Shown here: one piece after another, positions 12,031 through 23,945 of the stretch
Layout of the letters: each line of letters begins with the position of its first letter
Position numbering within the stretch: the stretch's first letter is position 1
Assembly: GCA_014155875.1 (NCBI GenBank)
Contig: JACEFZ010017696.1
Coordinates: 248,001-312,000, forward strand
Source: Cepaea nemoralis
Lineage: Eukaryota > Mollusca > Gastropoda > Stylommatophora > Helicidae
DNA: 64,000 nucleotides
Direction of reading: 5' to 3'
Translations under genes and position numbers: made by a program
The notes under the pieces: model-generated
What the model was told of the DNA's origin: nothing
The model's input: the letters and a program-made list of their open reading frames with translations, nothing else
The model's database searches: none

Positions 12031-15000
12031 ATCTTGGACATAAAACTACATCAAGCTGGACACAGACCACTGCAGAAATCTTGGACATGAAGCTGGACAC
12101 AGACCATTGCAGAAACCTTGGACATAAAACTACATGAAGCTGGACACAGACCATTGCAGAAATCTTGGACATAAAACTACATGAAGCTGGACACAGACCA
12201 TTGTAGAAATCTTGGATATAAAACTACATGAAGCTGGACGCAGACCAGTGCAGAAATCTAGGACATAAAACTACATGAAGCTGGACACAGACAACTGCAG
12301 AAATCTTGGACATAAAACTACATGAAGCTGGACACAGACCACTGCAGAAACCTTGGACATGAAGCTGGACACAGACCACTGCAGAAATCTTGGACATAAA
12401 ACTACATGAAGCTGGACACAGACCATTGCAGAAACCTTGGACATAAAACTACATGAAGCTGGACACAGACCATTGCAGAAATCTTGGACATAAAACTACA
12501 TGAAGCTGGACACAGACCATTGCAGAAACCTTGGACATAAAACTACATGAAGCTGGACACAGACCATTGCAGAAATCTTGGACATAAAACTACATGAAGC
12601 TGGACACAGACCAGTGCAGAAATCTAGGACATAAAACTACATGAAGCTGGACACAGACCATTGCAGAAACCTTGGACATAAAACTACATGAAGCTGGACA
12701 CAGACCATTGCAGAAATCTTGGACATAAAACTACATGAAGCTGGACACAGACAACTGCAGAAATCTTGGACATAAAACTACATGAAGCTGGACATACACC
12801 ACTGCAGAAACCTTGGACATAAAACTTCATGAAGCTGGACACAGACAACTGCAGAAATCTAGGACATAAAACTACATGAAGCTGGACACAGACCATTGCA
12901 GAAATCTTGGACATAAAACTTCATGAAGCTGGACACAGACCACTGCAGAAATCTTGGACATAAAACTACATGAAGCTGGACACAGACCATTGCAGAAACC
13001 TTGGACATAAAACTACAAGAAGCTGGACACAGACCATTGCAGAAATCTTGGACATAAAACTACATGAAGCTGGACACAGACCATTGCAGAAACCTTGGAC
13101 ATAAAACTACATGAAGCTGGACACAGACCATTGCAGAAATCTTGGACATAAAACTACATGAAGCTGGACACAGACCAGTGCAGAAATCTAGGACATAAAA
13201 CTACATGAAGCTGGACACAGACCATTATAGAAATCTTGGACATAAAACTACATGAAGCTGGACACAGACAACTGCAGAAATCTTGGACATGAAGCTGGAC
13301 ACAGACCATTGCAGAAATCTTGGACATGAAGCTGGACACAGACCATTGCAGAAATCTTGGACATAAAACTACATGAAGCTGGACACAGACCATTGCAGAA
13401 ATCTTGGACATGAAGCTGGACACAGACCATTGCAGAAATCTTGGACATAAAACTACATGAAGCTGGACACAGACAACTGCAGAAATCTTGGACATGAAGC
13501 TGGACACAGACCATTGCAGAAATCTTGGACATGAAGCTGGACACAGACCATTGCAGAAATCTTGGACATAAAACTACATGAAGCTGGACACAGACCATTG
13601 CAGAAATCTTGGACATGAAGCTGGACACAGACCATTGCAGAAATCTTGGACATAAAACTTCATGAAGCTGGACACAGACCACTGCAGAAATCTTGGACAT
13701 AAAACTACATGAAGCTGGACACAGACCATTGCAGAAACCTTGGACATAAAACTACAAGAAGCTGGACACAGACCATTGCAGAAATCTTGGACATAAAACT
13801 ACATGAAGCTGGACACAGACCATTGCAGAAACCTTGGACATAAAACTACATGAAGCTGGACACAGACCATTGCAGAAATCTTGGACATAAAACTACATGA
13901 AGCTGGACACAGACCAGTGCAGAAATCTAGGACATAAAACTACATGAAGCTGGACACAGACCATTATAGAAATCTTGGACATAAAACTACATGAAGCTGG
14001 ACACAGACAACTGCAGAAATCTTGGACATGAAGCTGGACACAGACCATTGCAGAAATCTTGGACATGAAGCTGGACACAGACCATTGCAGAAATCTTGGA
14101 CATAAAACTACATGAAGCTGGACACAGACCATTGCAGAAATCTTGGACATGAAGCTGGACACAGACCATTGCAGAAATCTTGGACATAAAACTACATGAA
14201 GCTGGACACAGACAACTGCAGAAATCTTGGACATGAAGCTGGACACAGACCATTGCAGAAATCTTGGACATGAAGCTGGACACAGACCATTGCAGAAATC
14301 TTGGACATAAAACTACATGAAGCTGGACACAGACCATTGCAGAAATCTTGGACATGAAGCTGGACACAGACCATTGCAGAAATCTTGGACATAAAACTAC
14401 ATGAAGCTGGACACAGACAACTGCAGAAATCTTGGACATGAAGCTGGACACAGACCATTGCAGAAATCTTGGACATGAAGCTGGACACAGACCATTGCAG
14501 AAATCTTGGACATGAAGCTGGACACAGACCATTGCAGAAACCTTGGACATAAAACTACATGAAGCTGGACACAGACCATTGCAGAAATCTTGGACATAAA
14601 ACTACATGAAGCTGGACACAGACCAGTGCAGAAATCTAGGACATAAAACTACATGAAGCTGGACACAGACCATTATAGAAATCTTGGACATAAAACTACA
14701 TGAAGCTGGACACAGACAACTGCAGAAATCTTGGACATGAAGCTGGACACAGACCATTGCAGAAATCTTGGACATGAAGCTGGACACAGACCATTGCAGA
14801 AATCTTGGACATAAAACTACATGAAGCTGGACACAGACCATTGCAGAAATCTTGGACATGAAGCTGGACACAGACCATTGCAAAAATCTTGGACATAAAA
14901 CTACATGAAGCTGGACACAGACAACTGCAGAAATCTTGGACATGAAGCTGGACACAGACCATTGCAGAAATCTTGGACATAAAACTACATGAAGCTGGAC

Positions 15001-15232
15001 ACAGACCATTGCAGAAATCTTGGACATGAAGCTGGACACAGACCATTGCAGAAATCTTGGACATAAAACTACATGAAGCTGGACACAGACAACTGCAGAA
15101 ATCTTGGACATGAAGCTGGACACAGACCATTGCAGAAATCTTGGACATGAAGCTGGACACAGACCATTGCAGAAATCTTGGACATGAAGCTGGACACAGA
15201 CCATTGCAGAAATCTTGGAAATAAAAATTCAT
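12031..15232. repeat. 47/37-bp minisatellite, unit A (about 75 copies)
   Basis: The 47-bp unit reads CTGGACACAGACCATTGCAG, then AAATCTTGGACAT, AAAACTACAT and GAAG. A 37-bp form lacks the 10-bp AAAACTACAT segment. Long and short forms alternate in blocks. A higher-order block of about 739 bp is duplicated: 13154-13507 and 13893-14246 translate identically on the minus strand, and a related block lies near 14602. The minus-strand frames of up to 200 codons are repeat by-products. Related shorter arrays occupy the same place in units B and C. Confidence 0.95.
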
Positions 15233-15447
15233 GAAGCTGAAGAACTTTAAAAGGATGGAGAATCTTGTTGGCAATTTGTGATGATATTCCTCTGTGCCAT
15301 AATCTTAGACTATTTTATCTCTTTTACTGCAGATCATTCTTGTCATCACAATATTCTCCAGTGCTACTCTCTTCATTATCTGACCAAAGAACACCATTTG
15401 TTGCTTTCTTGACGTTATTTTGGGGCGAGTGCAGAAACTCGATACGA
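15233..15447. other. Unit-A-specific intron segment
   Basis: This segment follows the array in unit A, where units B and C instead have a LINE fragment of about 0.8-1.4 kb. It contains no supported gene. Confidence 0.4.
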
Positions 15448-16225
15448 TAATCAATCAATCAGTCAATCAATTAGGCTCCAGTCTCCACAATAAAGGTTGG
15501 CTGCAGTTGATCTCTAACACTGTCTGTATCTCGCCCTGACTGTACATTCTGTATCATATTGCTGTTCATCCATCACTTGATGTTATCTTCCCACGGTATC
15601 ATCTACCTCTTGCTCATTTGCCTTCAACTTTACCTTCCATTATGGTTTATATAATAGTGCTATGTTTTTTATATGGCCACAATATTTCACTTGCCTCTTT
15701 TTTTTTATTTCTTATCAGCTCTCTTTTCATTCCCAGTTTTTCTACAACCTCTGTATTTATTTTTGTTTCTGTGAAACACAACATATGTATCCATGTCTCC
15801 GGGGCCTCTATTCTACTTTCTAATTGCGTGTTCATTGTTCAGCCTTCTGTTTCAAATAGTAGTGCAGAGTATAGACACCATTTGGCAATTCTTGTATTTA
15901 ATACATTGTTAATATCTCTAGATGTTATACTGATTTTATGTCGTTGAAAACATCTTTTGGTAATTCCTATTCTTGTATTGATTTCTGTTTCATTTCTACC
16001 ATCATCTGTTATTACAAGTCCAAGATAGGAGAAACTTGTCACTTGTTCTAACATCTCACCGTTTACTGTGATGTTCATTGATGGCCATTCCTTTCCACTT
16101 CTGATTATAACAATTTTAGTTTTTTTTTTTTTTTGGATATTAATATCTATGCCACATTCTGCACTATGCCTGTTTACTTGTTCCACTAGGTTTTGTAACT
16201 CTTGCTCACTTCCTGCTAGAATCAC
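15448..16225 (-). mobile_element. Decayed LINE C-terminal fragment (endonuclease/RT LINE lacking RNase H), unit A
   Basis: Read on the minus strand, the fragment starts near AGSEQELQNLVEQVNRHSAE, the end of an RT domain. It continues through QVTSFSYLGLVITDDG and EINTRIGITKRC to a degraded KVEGK..ARGR tail. The 3' end carries a TGAT-type tetranucleotide tail (AATCAATCAATCAGTCAATC on the plus strand at about 15449). The frame is broken several times. Orthologous fragments are at about 31390-32165 and 46850-47645. The family resembles LINEs often mis-annotated as craniofacial development protein 2-like; the clade was not determined. Confidence 0.75.
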
Positions 16226-16759
16226 TATTAAACAGAGATGTTAATGCTGGACAGAAATAATAAAGTTGGATGGATACTTTCTTTCTTGAAAAACATGTTG
16301 GGCAGAGAAATTAAAGTTGCTTGGGAATTTTACTGTCATTCAAACAATGTTTGTTAGCGAGAGATAATTTTGTGGACATATAATACGTATGTAGGAATGT
16401 GTTCTTATGTTTTTGAAACCAAAATGATCTGACATTGCTATTCTGGTGAACATCTTGGGTATATCAAGTTGTTTGTGTTCACATTGAACAGCGGTTACAA
16501 GTTAGTTTCATATCCTTTACAGGATGTCTCAGTCAACCCCAGTATGCTTTGACTGTTTGTGGTTTCTTAACAAGTTTACATTCAGTAGTTTGCCATTAGT
16601 TTACATTCAGTAGTTTGCCATTGGTTTCTGAACGACCTGCACTCACACCTTTGCATGAAAACTAACACAAGGCGGTCTGATGCCAAATTTCCGCAGCTGT
16701 GTTTTAAATGCAGTATGCAGGATTACGAATTGTGTCCGTAACTCCTTTACCACAGAACC
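16226..16759. other. Intron sequence between two LINE fragments, unit A
   Basis: Shared with units B and C. It contains a roughly 25-bp tandem duplication (TTTACATTCAGTAGTTTGCC, at about 16580-16625) present in A and B but single in C. A TCATATCCTTTACAG|GATG segment near 16510-16525 looks like a splice acceptor and is amplified in unit C. No coding exon can be supported. Confidence 0.5.
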
Positions 16760-19089
16760 TGCGACATTATTAAAATAGGAGTTGAATTAAGAACCGACAT
16801 CACTGCACTCAGGACATTCCCATACGTGCTCCGTCCCCTCGTTCAACAGCCAGCGAAGAGTCATACTACTAATCATTCTCACCGCTATCTGATTAAAAGT
16901 TCTCCTGGTCTTCCCTCTCAGTTTTGAGATTCTTCCAGAACCCCTACAGATCCCCCACAATCTCATTCTTTCCACATATGGGTTCTCAATGTGTTCTTCT
17001 GCCTTCTCCACCTGGTCCCACAAGCGCACAACTACCTCCCCCTTGTCCATAGGCAAGATACCACCAAGAGGTGCATTCCCTGCTAGCCTATCAGCCTGTT
17101 TATTCCCCCATACCCCCACATGGCCAGGGCAAAATATCCATACAATTCTCACAATCTGTGACCTCCGAGAGCCATTCCACATGAAACATTCCTTTCTCCA
17201 CCTTACTTCTTCTTCATCTGCGCTCATCCGGAGTTTCTTTTTTTCGGACGTGACTGTGTTGTGCCTGTTTACAGCAGAGCTGCGTTCTTGCGCCGTTAGG
17301 CCGACACATCCGACTTCTGCGGGTTCTCCACCTTACTAAGCATACTCTTTGAATCCGTTATGAATACACCGTGTGTTGCAGTGGTCTCCTCTAGCCACCA
17401 GAATGCTGTTGTTACTGCCTCCACCTCCATTCTCATGCTGGAGGTCGTAGTCTCATATGCCAGACTTTCCTTTTTAAAGACTCGTCCATTAGCCTTTGCA
17501 ATAAAGCCCCATCCACTATGTCTGTTTCTCACCACTGACGCATCGGTGTAGATGACTATGTCACCTTGATGTGTGTTGCTCTGGATCAGCTGATCACTTC
17601 AAACTCAGTGCGTCTCATTGCCCATTCTCTGCACTCATGACCCAGTGTTATTATGACATTGTGCCATTCCGCAATGTCTTACAAAACTTCAACCCACTCT
17701 TTTTCACGATTGATGGTCTCTAGATCACACACCTGACATATAGAAAGTTCTGCCTGTGCCATCCAGGACCTGCCTCGTCTTAGTCTATGACCCTTGACCA
17801 TATCCATTGCTGCATGCAGCGGGTGATCCCTGTCTGCGGCAACTCTCAGGTACCATTTGGCCTGAAGGACCCTATGCCTATCCGTCATTGTTGGTAGCGC
17901 CAGGATATGCCTCATGCATATAATTGGTATGTCCTTTGTGCACGCCAGGATTAACTGCGTGGCAGCATTCTGTATGCGCTCCAATCTTTCAAGCTGGCTC
18001 TTTGATACTGTCAGCAGCCCCAAACCATACTCAATGACAGAAATTATTAACTGCTGAAAGAGCCTGTACAGCATCCTCTGATCTACCCCGGTTGCTGCCA
18101 TAGCCCTCAATGCATTAAATCCCATACCAGCCTTCACCACCAAAGTCTCCACATGATCCTTAAAAGACAAACACCTGTCAAAGGTGATACCCGAGTACTT
18201 CAATTTACTCTCTCGACCAAGAGGACATCCATTCAACATAATACCTGGGACGTCTGCCTTGACGATCCGGTTATCCAGGGAGTACCACACAACCGATGCC
18301 TTGTCTGGGTGTATAATGGCGCCTGCATCCCTGAACCACACTGCTACCCTGTTTACTGCCACATGTAAGTCTTTCACCAAACTGGCCCCTGTCCCTGTCT
18401 CTGCCCTGTCTGTACACCAGCACATCATCTGCAAATGCAAGATTCTACCCACACCTGGTGTCTCAATAGCTGCGATTTTGCTGGTATAGACATTAAAGAG
18501 CACTGGGGACAAGGCAGATCCCTGCGGCAACCCAGGTGTAATAGTACAGGGATCAGAAGTCCAGGAACCCATGCGCAGTGCAACCTTACACTCATAAAGG
18601 ACTGCCGCAACCCATCTAACAAGGCAAGGGCAGACTTCCATGTCCAACAGTGTGTGTATTAACTGATCATACCTGACCCTGTTGTACGCATCCTCCAGGT
18701 CAAGAGCTACCGCCACTGTCTTCTGTTTATCCTGGAAGCTCTCATAGACATCAAATGCAAAAGTCGCAGCAATGGCCCAGGTGTCCTTCCAAGGCCGGTA
18801 ACTCCTGAGTCCTTGGGGGAGCAGATTACAACTTTCCAAATGTTGCTGGAGCCTGCATGCTACTATTATTATTATATTAAAATAGGAACTGATGTGTACC
18901 ATTGGTTGGGTCTCCTGGCAGGGTTTGTGCACCAGTTGTGCTACTATAGCAACGTCTGAAGTCAGGTTTCTGTTCCACCCTCACCAGATTACACAGACTT
19001 TGTGCAGCCTTGACTGTTTTTGCTTCAGGTAAACTTGCACTCACTTGAGCCTTGTTGCCACTCATCTGTACCTTAAATTTAGAACTCAT
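16760..19089 (-). mobile_element. I-clade-like LINE relic (RT plus RNase H), unit A
   Basis: On the minus strand, 18932-17679 encodes the RT domain: LPQGLRSYRPWKDTW, ALDLEDAYNRVRYDQL, and GLPQGSALSPVLFNVYTSK. RNase H segments follow, ending at 16787 with RTFNQIA and ECPECSDVGS. The catalytic FADD region is lost to a frameshift near 18440 (units B and C keep it). The RNase H part is interrupted by a SINE-like insertion at 17208-17323. The 5' part (19089-18877) is a 70-codon frame, MSSKFKVQMSGNKAQVSASL, of unknown function. It is joined to the RT across a TTCCTATTTTAATA segment resembling the element's own 3' end. The relic lies antisense in the intron before the zinc-finger exon. Confidence 0.88.
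17208..17323 (-). mobile_element. Short SINE-like retroposon with a GAA-repeat tail, inserted in the LINE
   Basis: This 116-bp insertion is flanked by a perfect 14-bp target-site duplication, TTCTCCACCTTACT (17194-17207 and 17324-17337). It is absent from the same LINE position in units B and C. Minus-strand orientation gives a body containing CAGAAGTCGGATGTGTCGGC, an A/T-rich stretch, then a (GAA)n tail. A longer copy (146 bp) in plus orientation sits at 61932-62077. There is no coding capacity. No tRNA-type promoter boxes are evident, so the source RNA is unknown. Confidence 0.85.
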
Positions 19090-19259
19090 ATTTGTACTGT
19101 GATAGATTTTCTATAATTTCGGGGATGCTGAAGTTGTTTTACAAATCAAATTAAACTTGTGTTTGAAGCTAATTAGTTTAAATGCTGTTCAATTTTGAGT
19201 TGTTTACAACATAATAGCAACTTGAGCACAACTAATGTGTGAATGTCTTGCATACACAG
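19090..19259. promoter_or_regulatory. Intron end and splice acceptor for zinc-finger exon A
   Basis: The stretch ends CTTGCATACACAG at 19259. The acceptor leaves phase 1 (AT TTT CTG), matching the phase-1 donors of exon 2 and of the mini-exon. Units B and C keep CTTACATACACAG at 35086 and 57978. A roughly 30-bp segment before it (ATACAGTTTTATAATTTC) is present in B and C but missing here. Confidence 0.6.
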
Positions 19260-21164
19260 ATTTTCTGTCTGATGAGATCATCCATGATGTCAACATGCTT
19301 TACAAGAAAGGACAGACCAAGTCTGAAGTACTGACATATGCCAGCTGTGGTCAGTCAACAACAAGTGAACACAATGTTGCATGTGTGGATTCTGTTGCCT
19401 GTCATGACAATGTTACTGAAATAATTCAAAGACAAGATAATCATTTGCAAATGTTACATACACAAGCAAACTCGGATGAAACTAATTCCATAAAAGAGGA
19501 GAGTACAGAACTCTGTGAGGTAGATAAGACACATAGATTGTTTTGTAATGAACGAAAGTCTGAAGAGAACAAGGTGAAGTGTAATGCTTCTGTTGTGAGT
19601 TCTACAGATGGCAGAAAGGAGAGGAAACATAAGAGAAGAGTTAAAGAAGGGAAGCTACCCAGCCAGGAAGCCTGTGGGCCCAGGTTTAAAGTCAATAAGT
19701 GCCTTAAAATAGATCAGAACAATCACATGGTTGAAAAACCATACATATGTGATATTTGCAACCAAAGATTTACACAAAAGAGCAATCTTCTTAGGCATAA
19801 AAATATTCATGAAGGAGAGAAACGTTACAAGTGTGATGTTTGTAATGCAGGCTTTATGGGATTCTATCATCTGAAATTTCATATCATAAAACACACTGGA
19901 GTGAAACCTTACAAATGTGATCGTTGTGATGCTAGTTTTCTGTGGGATGGTGATCTTATAAAACATAAAAGAATACACACTGGAGAGAAGCCTTACAAAT
20001 GTGATGATTGTGGTAAAAGTTTTTCTGTGAGGGGCCATCTGAATGCACACAGAAGAATACATACAGGAGAAAAGCCTTTCCAGTGTGATGTTTGTGGTAT
20101 AAGTTTTGCTCATTCTAGTTATCTGAAGATACACAAACATGTACATACAGGAGCCAGGCCTTTTAAATGTGATCTTTGTAGTTCTGCATTTACATGCCTT
20201 ACTCATCTTAAAGCTCACCGTGTCATACATACAGGTGAGAAACCTTATACGTGTGAAGTTTGTGGTGGAAGTTTCAGGCAACACAGTCATCTGAAACGAC
20301 ATATGACTTACCATACAGGGGAAACACCTTACAAGTGTGATGTTTGTGGGTCTATGTTTTCACTAAAATATAATCTAACTCAACATAAGAGACACCATAC
20401 AGGAGAGAAGACTTACAAGTGTGATGTTTGTAATGCAGGATTTATAGGTTATTCTTGTCTGAAAATTCATATGAGACAACATACAGGAGGAAACACCTTA
20501 CAAGTGTGATGTTTGTAATGCAGGATTTATAGATTACTCTTATCTGAAAATTCATATGAGACAACATATTGGAAAAACACCTTACAAGTGTGATGTTTGT
20601 GGGGCTATGTTTCTACTAAAATCTAGTCTAAGTATACATAAGAGACAACACATAGGGAAGAAGCCTTACAAGTGTGATGTGTGTGGTTTAGGGTTTAGAG
20701 CAAGTCACCATCTTAACACACATAAACTGACACATACAAGACAGAAATATAAATGTGACTTGTGTAATCTAGACTATCTTTGCATTCCTGATTTACAAAA
20801 GCACTTGTGTGTACACCTGTGGGAGCAGCCACACAAATGTGGTGAATGTAATGCTGTGTTTTCACAGAAGTATCAACTTAAATGTCATGGAAGGAAACAC
20901 ACAAATAAAAAGACCTACAAATGTGAAGTCTGCAGTGTAGAATACACAGTGTTTTGTAATCTGAAATCACACATGAGGATACATACAGGGGAAAGACCTT
21001 ATAAATGTGGTATTTGCGGTGCAACTTTTATAACAGGTAGTAATCTGAACAGACACATGATAACACATACGGAGACTAAACCTTACAAGTGTGAAATTTG
21101 TGGAGCAGAATTTAAACAACCATGTAATCTGGCATGGCATAAAAAAACACATTTAAGGAGATAA
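19260..21164 (+). CDS. C2H2 zinc-finger terminal exon, copy A (17 fingers, one frameshift)
   Basis: This exon encodes a polyzinc-finger protein, expected to be a nuclear DNA-binding regulator. About 160 residues of linker precede the fingers and include a basic, NLS-like stretch, GRKERKHKRRVKEGK. Seventeen C2H2 fingers follow with TGEKPYKCDVC-type linkers. The first finger starts YICDIC near 19746, and the last ends LRR at the stop (21162-21164). A single extra G at about 20486, relative to copies B and C, shifts the frame after finger 9, so the first open frame stops at 20509. The remaining eight fingers are open again from 20521 on. This could be a real pseudogenising indel or a sequence error. 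An ATG at 19235 starts an open frame upstream, but it lies in the predicted intron, and phase agreement with exon 2 favours a splice at 19260. No KRAB or BTB domain is seen. Confidence 0.85.
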
Positions 21165-21573
21165 ATCCAAATATGGTGCTTATATTTTGGAGTTTAGTGT
21201 TCTAAATTTCACAATTCTTGATTTTACATTGAAAACTGAATGAAAACGATGGTATTCATTGTAGATTGTTTTGAAAGAAAATAATTGTTTTGTCTTCATT
21301 TCACCATGTCTGATGTCAGCGTACGATGACGTTGTTGCTTCAGTAAGTAAACAGAATATACTAGCAACATGAACTGGAGGAGAGTAAGCAGATGAGTGGA
21401 AGTACTAAGGCAGATAGATAGAAACCTAGAACATAAAGAATTATAAAGAGATGAGAGAGAAAAGATTGTCATGTCGAGTTGTTAGACTCCTTAGTCCACA
21501 TTGTATAACAAACAAAATAAATTAAAGTAAAATTATTAATTACAGCATCTTTTATAGGAAGGTACTGTGAAAA
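21165..21573 (+). other. Probable 3' untranslated region, copy A
   Basis: The sequence parallels the 3' flanks of copies B and C. Where they have AATAAA shortly after the stop, copy A has AATGAA (21239-21244), a weaker signal. The next AATAAA is near 21519. Confidence 0.5.
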
Positions 21574-21780
21574 AGGCTGGCTTCCTGGCCTAGAGGTTAG
21601 CAACTTTTCTCTGTAATCTTGTATAGTCTCGTAGGTAACGTGACAACGGTGAGAATCAGCAGTGGTTCGGATCCCGTCGGTAACTTACGAGGTGTGTGAG
21701 CCAGCCGCTCAGAAATCAGTGGCAAACTACTGAGTGTTATCTTGCCAAGAAATCAACTTACAGCTGAAAAATGCTGATGT
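21574..21780 (+). mobile_element. tRNA-derived SINE, unit A
   Basis: The body shows an A-box-like TGGCCTAGAGGT (21586-21597) and a B-box-like GGTTCGGATCC (21664-21674), spaced roughly as in tRNA-derived RNA polymerase III promoters. A tail region follows with GGCAAACTACTGAGTG and TTGCCAAGAAATC. Copies sit at the same place in units B (about 37401) and C (about 60214, with a better B box, GGTTCGAATC). Confidence 0.72.
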
Positions 21781-21867
21781 TGACAGTGATGTCCTGCAAA
21801 GGATGTGCAAAACAAACACTGAAAAAACTTACACACACACAACGCAAACAGTAAGTAGATACCAGTT

Positions 21868-22040
21868 CCATCCATCATGTGCCATGCCGATAAGCATGGG
21901 CGGTCATGTTTTGTCATCTCACTTGATCACCAGAGTCATGGATCAGCTCAGTGTTTCTGTCTCGACCATGTCACATTGCTAAGCCATCCAGGTATTAACT
22001 TCTTGGTCTTCCCTTTGGTCTCCCCTTTGGTCTCTTCCCT
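21868..22040 (-). mobile_element. LINE 3'-terminal fragment, unit A
   Basis: On the minus strand this resembles the end of the LINE tail seen at 26705-26911 (IHDSGDRVRWQYMTAHAYQH), ending in a short GGAT-type repeat at about 21868. It is decayed by substitutions and a TCTCCCCTTTGG duplication. Equivalents are at 37655-37820 and 60505-60670. Confidence 0.6.
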
Positions 22041-22044
22041 TCGA

Positions 22045-23462
22045 TACCAGTTAGATAGTGGTAAACTTAGTGACACCAATCTAGACAACCCAAACAGTAA
22101 GTGGCTAACATTCAGGTAGCGGTGAACATTGTTGTCAGGTCTTAGTCAGATATGACTGAGCTACCATATGACAGTAGACGGTACTACCTGTTTTCTGTTA
22201 GCCCCAAATGTTGCACGGCGCTTATCAAACCCAACACCCCTCATTATGGCAACGGCTTTGGGTGGAAGAGCGCAATTGGGAGGGTACAAGCCTTATCCTG
22301 GTGCGAGGAAATGCAATCTAAAGTCAAAATGTCATGTCAGGGCAGAGTAGGCCCTAAGCCTTGGTTGGCAGCTGGTCTAGGATCGAAGCTCCGACAGACG
22401 GACAGTTAGAGCATTGCTTTGCTGATCCGACAGCTTCTGCAGCTTGTCTGGTTCCAGATGTAGTCAGGCCGAGAGAGGGATCATGCTGCGTGGGCAACAC
22501 ATTGATCGCTATATTTTAGCCCAGGCTTTGTGGTATGGAGAGGCAATAACTCTATCCCTAGTCTTAACGGTCTTGGAATAAAAGCGAGAGGTAACTGTTA
22601 CGGGTTATAAGTCCTTGTCAGCTGGGCAGCCCCCGGCCAATTGGGTGCTGATCTGCCACAGCCAGCCTGCTTCACTGGGTGCTTGGGGCTAGGACAGAAT
22701 CTGAGTCACAGGCTGTAAAACCAATGTACCAGGTACTAATAAAAAGAAAAATAGAAACCTGAAGCTACAGAGTGCAACCTGGAACGTAAGAACTATGTGT
22801 CCAGGATTTTCCACTGACTTGACCAATATTGACGATGTGAGAAAAACGGCTGTGATTGGTGCCGAACTCAATCGTCTTAACATTGATATTGCTGGCCTGC
22901 AGGAGACTTGCCTCGCTGAGGAAGGGTCACTCAGGGAAAACAATTATACCTTTTTTGGAAGAGTAGAGGGCAGGCAGAAAAAAGGCAACATGGTGTGGGC
23001 TTTGCTGTGAAGAATTCACTACTGGGAATGATTGAAATTCCAGCAGGAGGAAATGAAAGACTATTATCCCTGGGCTTGGCAACCTCTTGTGGGTTTGCCA
23101 CCATTATTACTGCATATGCACAGACACTTGATTCCTCTGATGATGTGAAGGATTCGTTCTATGAGGAGTTAGACTCTGTGATCAAGGCAGTTCCAAAACC
23201 CGACTACATTTATATGCTCGGTGATTTGAATGCTCATGTGGGCAGGGACTCGAGTTCATGGCCAGTGTGCCTTGGAAAATAAAACATCGGTCGCATGAAT
23301 GAAAATGGGTAAAGACACACTCACTCTACAGATCCACCAGCTAATGGAGCTTGTTGTACAACAACAAGGGCGATCAGAGCGACTGCAACAACTATAGGGG
23401 TATTTCACTTCTGTGTATTGTTGGAAAAAGTATTTGTCAGAATTGTTCTGCGCAGACATCAA
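22045..23462 (+). mobile_element. LINE 5' region and endonuclease fragment, unit A
   Basis: A GC-rich 5' region (around 22150-22780) leads into an apurinic endonuclease-like domain beginning near TMCPGFSTDLTNIDD. Catalytic-region motifs follow: IAGLQETCLAEEG, GFAVKNSLLG, and GDLNAHVGRDSSSWP (FN changed to LN). The frame is broken near 23000. After WPVCLGK the element jumps by an internal deletion to the start of the RT domain (DCNNYRGISLL-like, near 23380) and is then cut off. Relative to unit B, A also lacks about 35 bp near 22460 and about 100 bp near 22625 of the 5' region. Confidence 0.8.
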
Positions 23463-23945
23463 GTTCTTTGATTGATTGATTGATTGATTGATTTAGGAAC
23501 CTACATTACAGCATTCGGGGCATTCCCATAAGCGCTCCGTCCCCATCCTCAGCAGCCAGCGAAGAGTTGCAACACCAATAGTACCAGTAGCAATCTGATT
23601 ATATGTCCGTCTTGCCTTTCCTCTGAGCGTCGAGCATTGGCCCGATCCCCTCGTCACTCCTTGCTGTCTCATTCTTGCCAGACCATGATGATCCATTTGC
23701 TCCTCCGAGGTGTACACGTGTTCCCACAAGGCCGCAACCACATCTGCCTTGTCATGCATCAATACTCCACCAAGTTTTTGCAGAGCCAGCCAATCTGTCT
23801 GCCTGTTCATTCCCCAGAACACCAGCATTGCCCGTTGAAAAGATCCAGACGATGCTTGCCACCTGTGACCTCCGAAGCAAAGCAAGCCACTCTGCCGAAG
23901 CTTGCCTGTCCTCACCTTCCTCAGCATGCTTTCTGAGTCAGTTAC
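23463..23945 (-). mobile_element. LINE family 2 fragment, RNase H end, unit A
   Basis: The minus-strand frame ends with ARRTYNQIATGTIGVATL and WECPECCNVGS. It is related to, but distinct from, the family-1 LINE upstream. The 3' tail is an ATTGATTG-type tetranucleotide repeat (23473-23493). It is 5'-truncated near 23940 and frameshifted (QASSGSFQRAMLVFWG replaces the expected GHAG region). Confidence 0.8.

Noticed and set aside
1..15232. CRISPR-like direct repeats
   Set aside because: Units are contiguous without unique spacers, and the sequence is eukaryotic; these are minisatellites.
12684..15274. Cysteine-rich minus-strand frames (MSKISAMVCVQLHV type), which might suggest a secreted cysteine-rich peptide
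   Set aside because: They are translations of the 47/37-bp minisatellite, occur in more than one frame, and recur only where the array recurs.
19235..19259. ATG at 19235 (and 35062, 57954) as the true zinc-finger start
   Set aside because: The ATG lies upstream of a consensus acceptor whose phase matches two upstream exons. An unspliced start is possible but less well supported.
19441..20314. Minus-strand frames opposite the zinc-finger exon (also at 35268-36096, 58160-59039)
   Set aside because: Shadow frames created by the regular codon pattern of zinc fingers; no independent domain.
21586..21674. A functional tRNA gene at the A-box/B-box pair
   Set aside because: No cloverleaf with acceptor-stem pairing could be drawn; the boxes sit in a repeated SINE with a non-tRNA tail.
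22152..22409. Plus-strand frame beginning MTELPYDSRRYYLFSV as a gene
   Set aside because: It repeats in all three units and lies in the 5' region of a LINE whose endonuclease frame follows; most likely untranslated.
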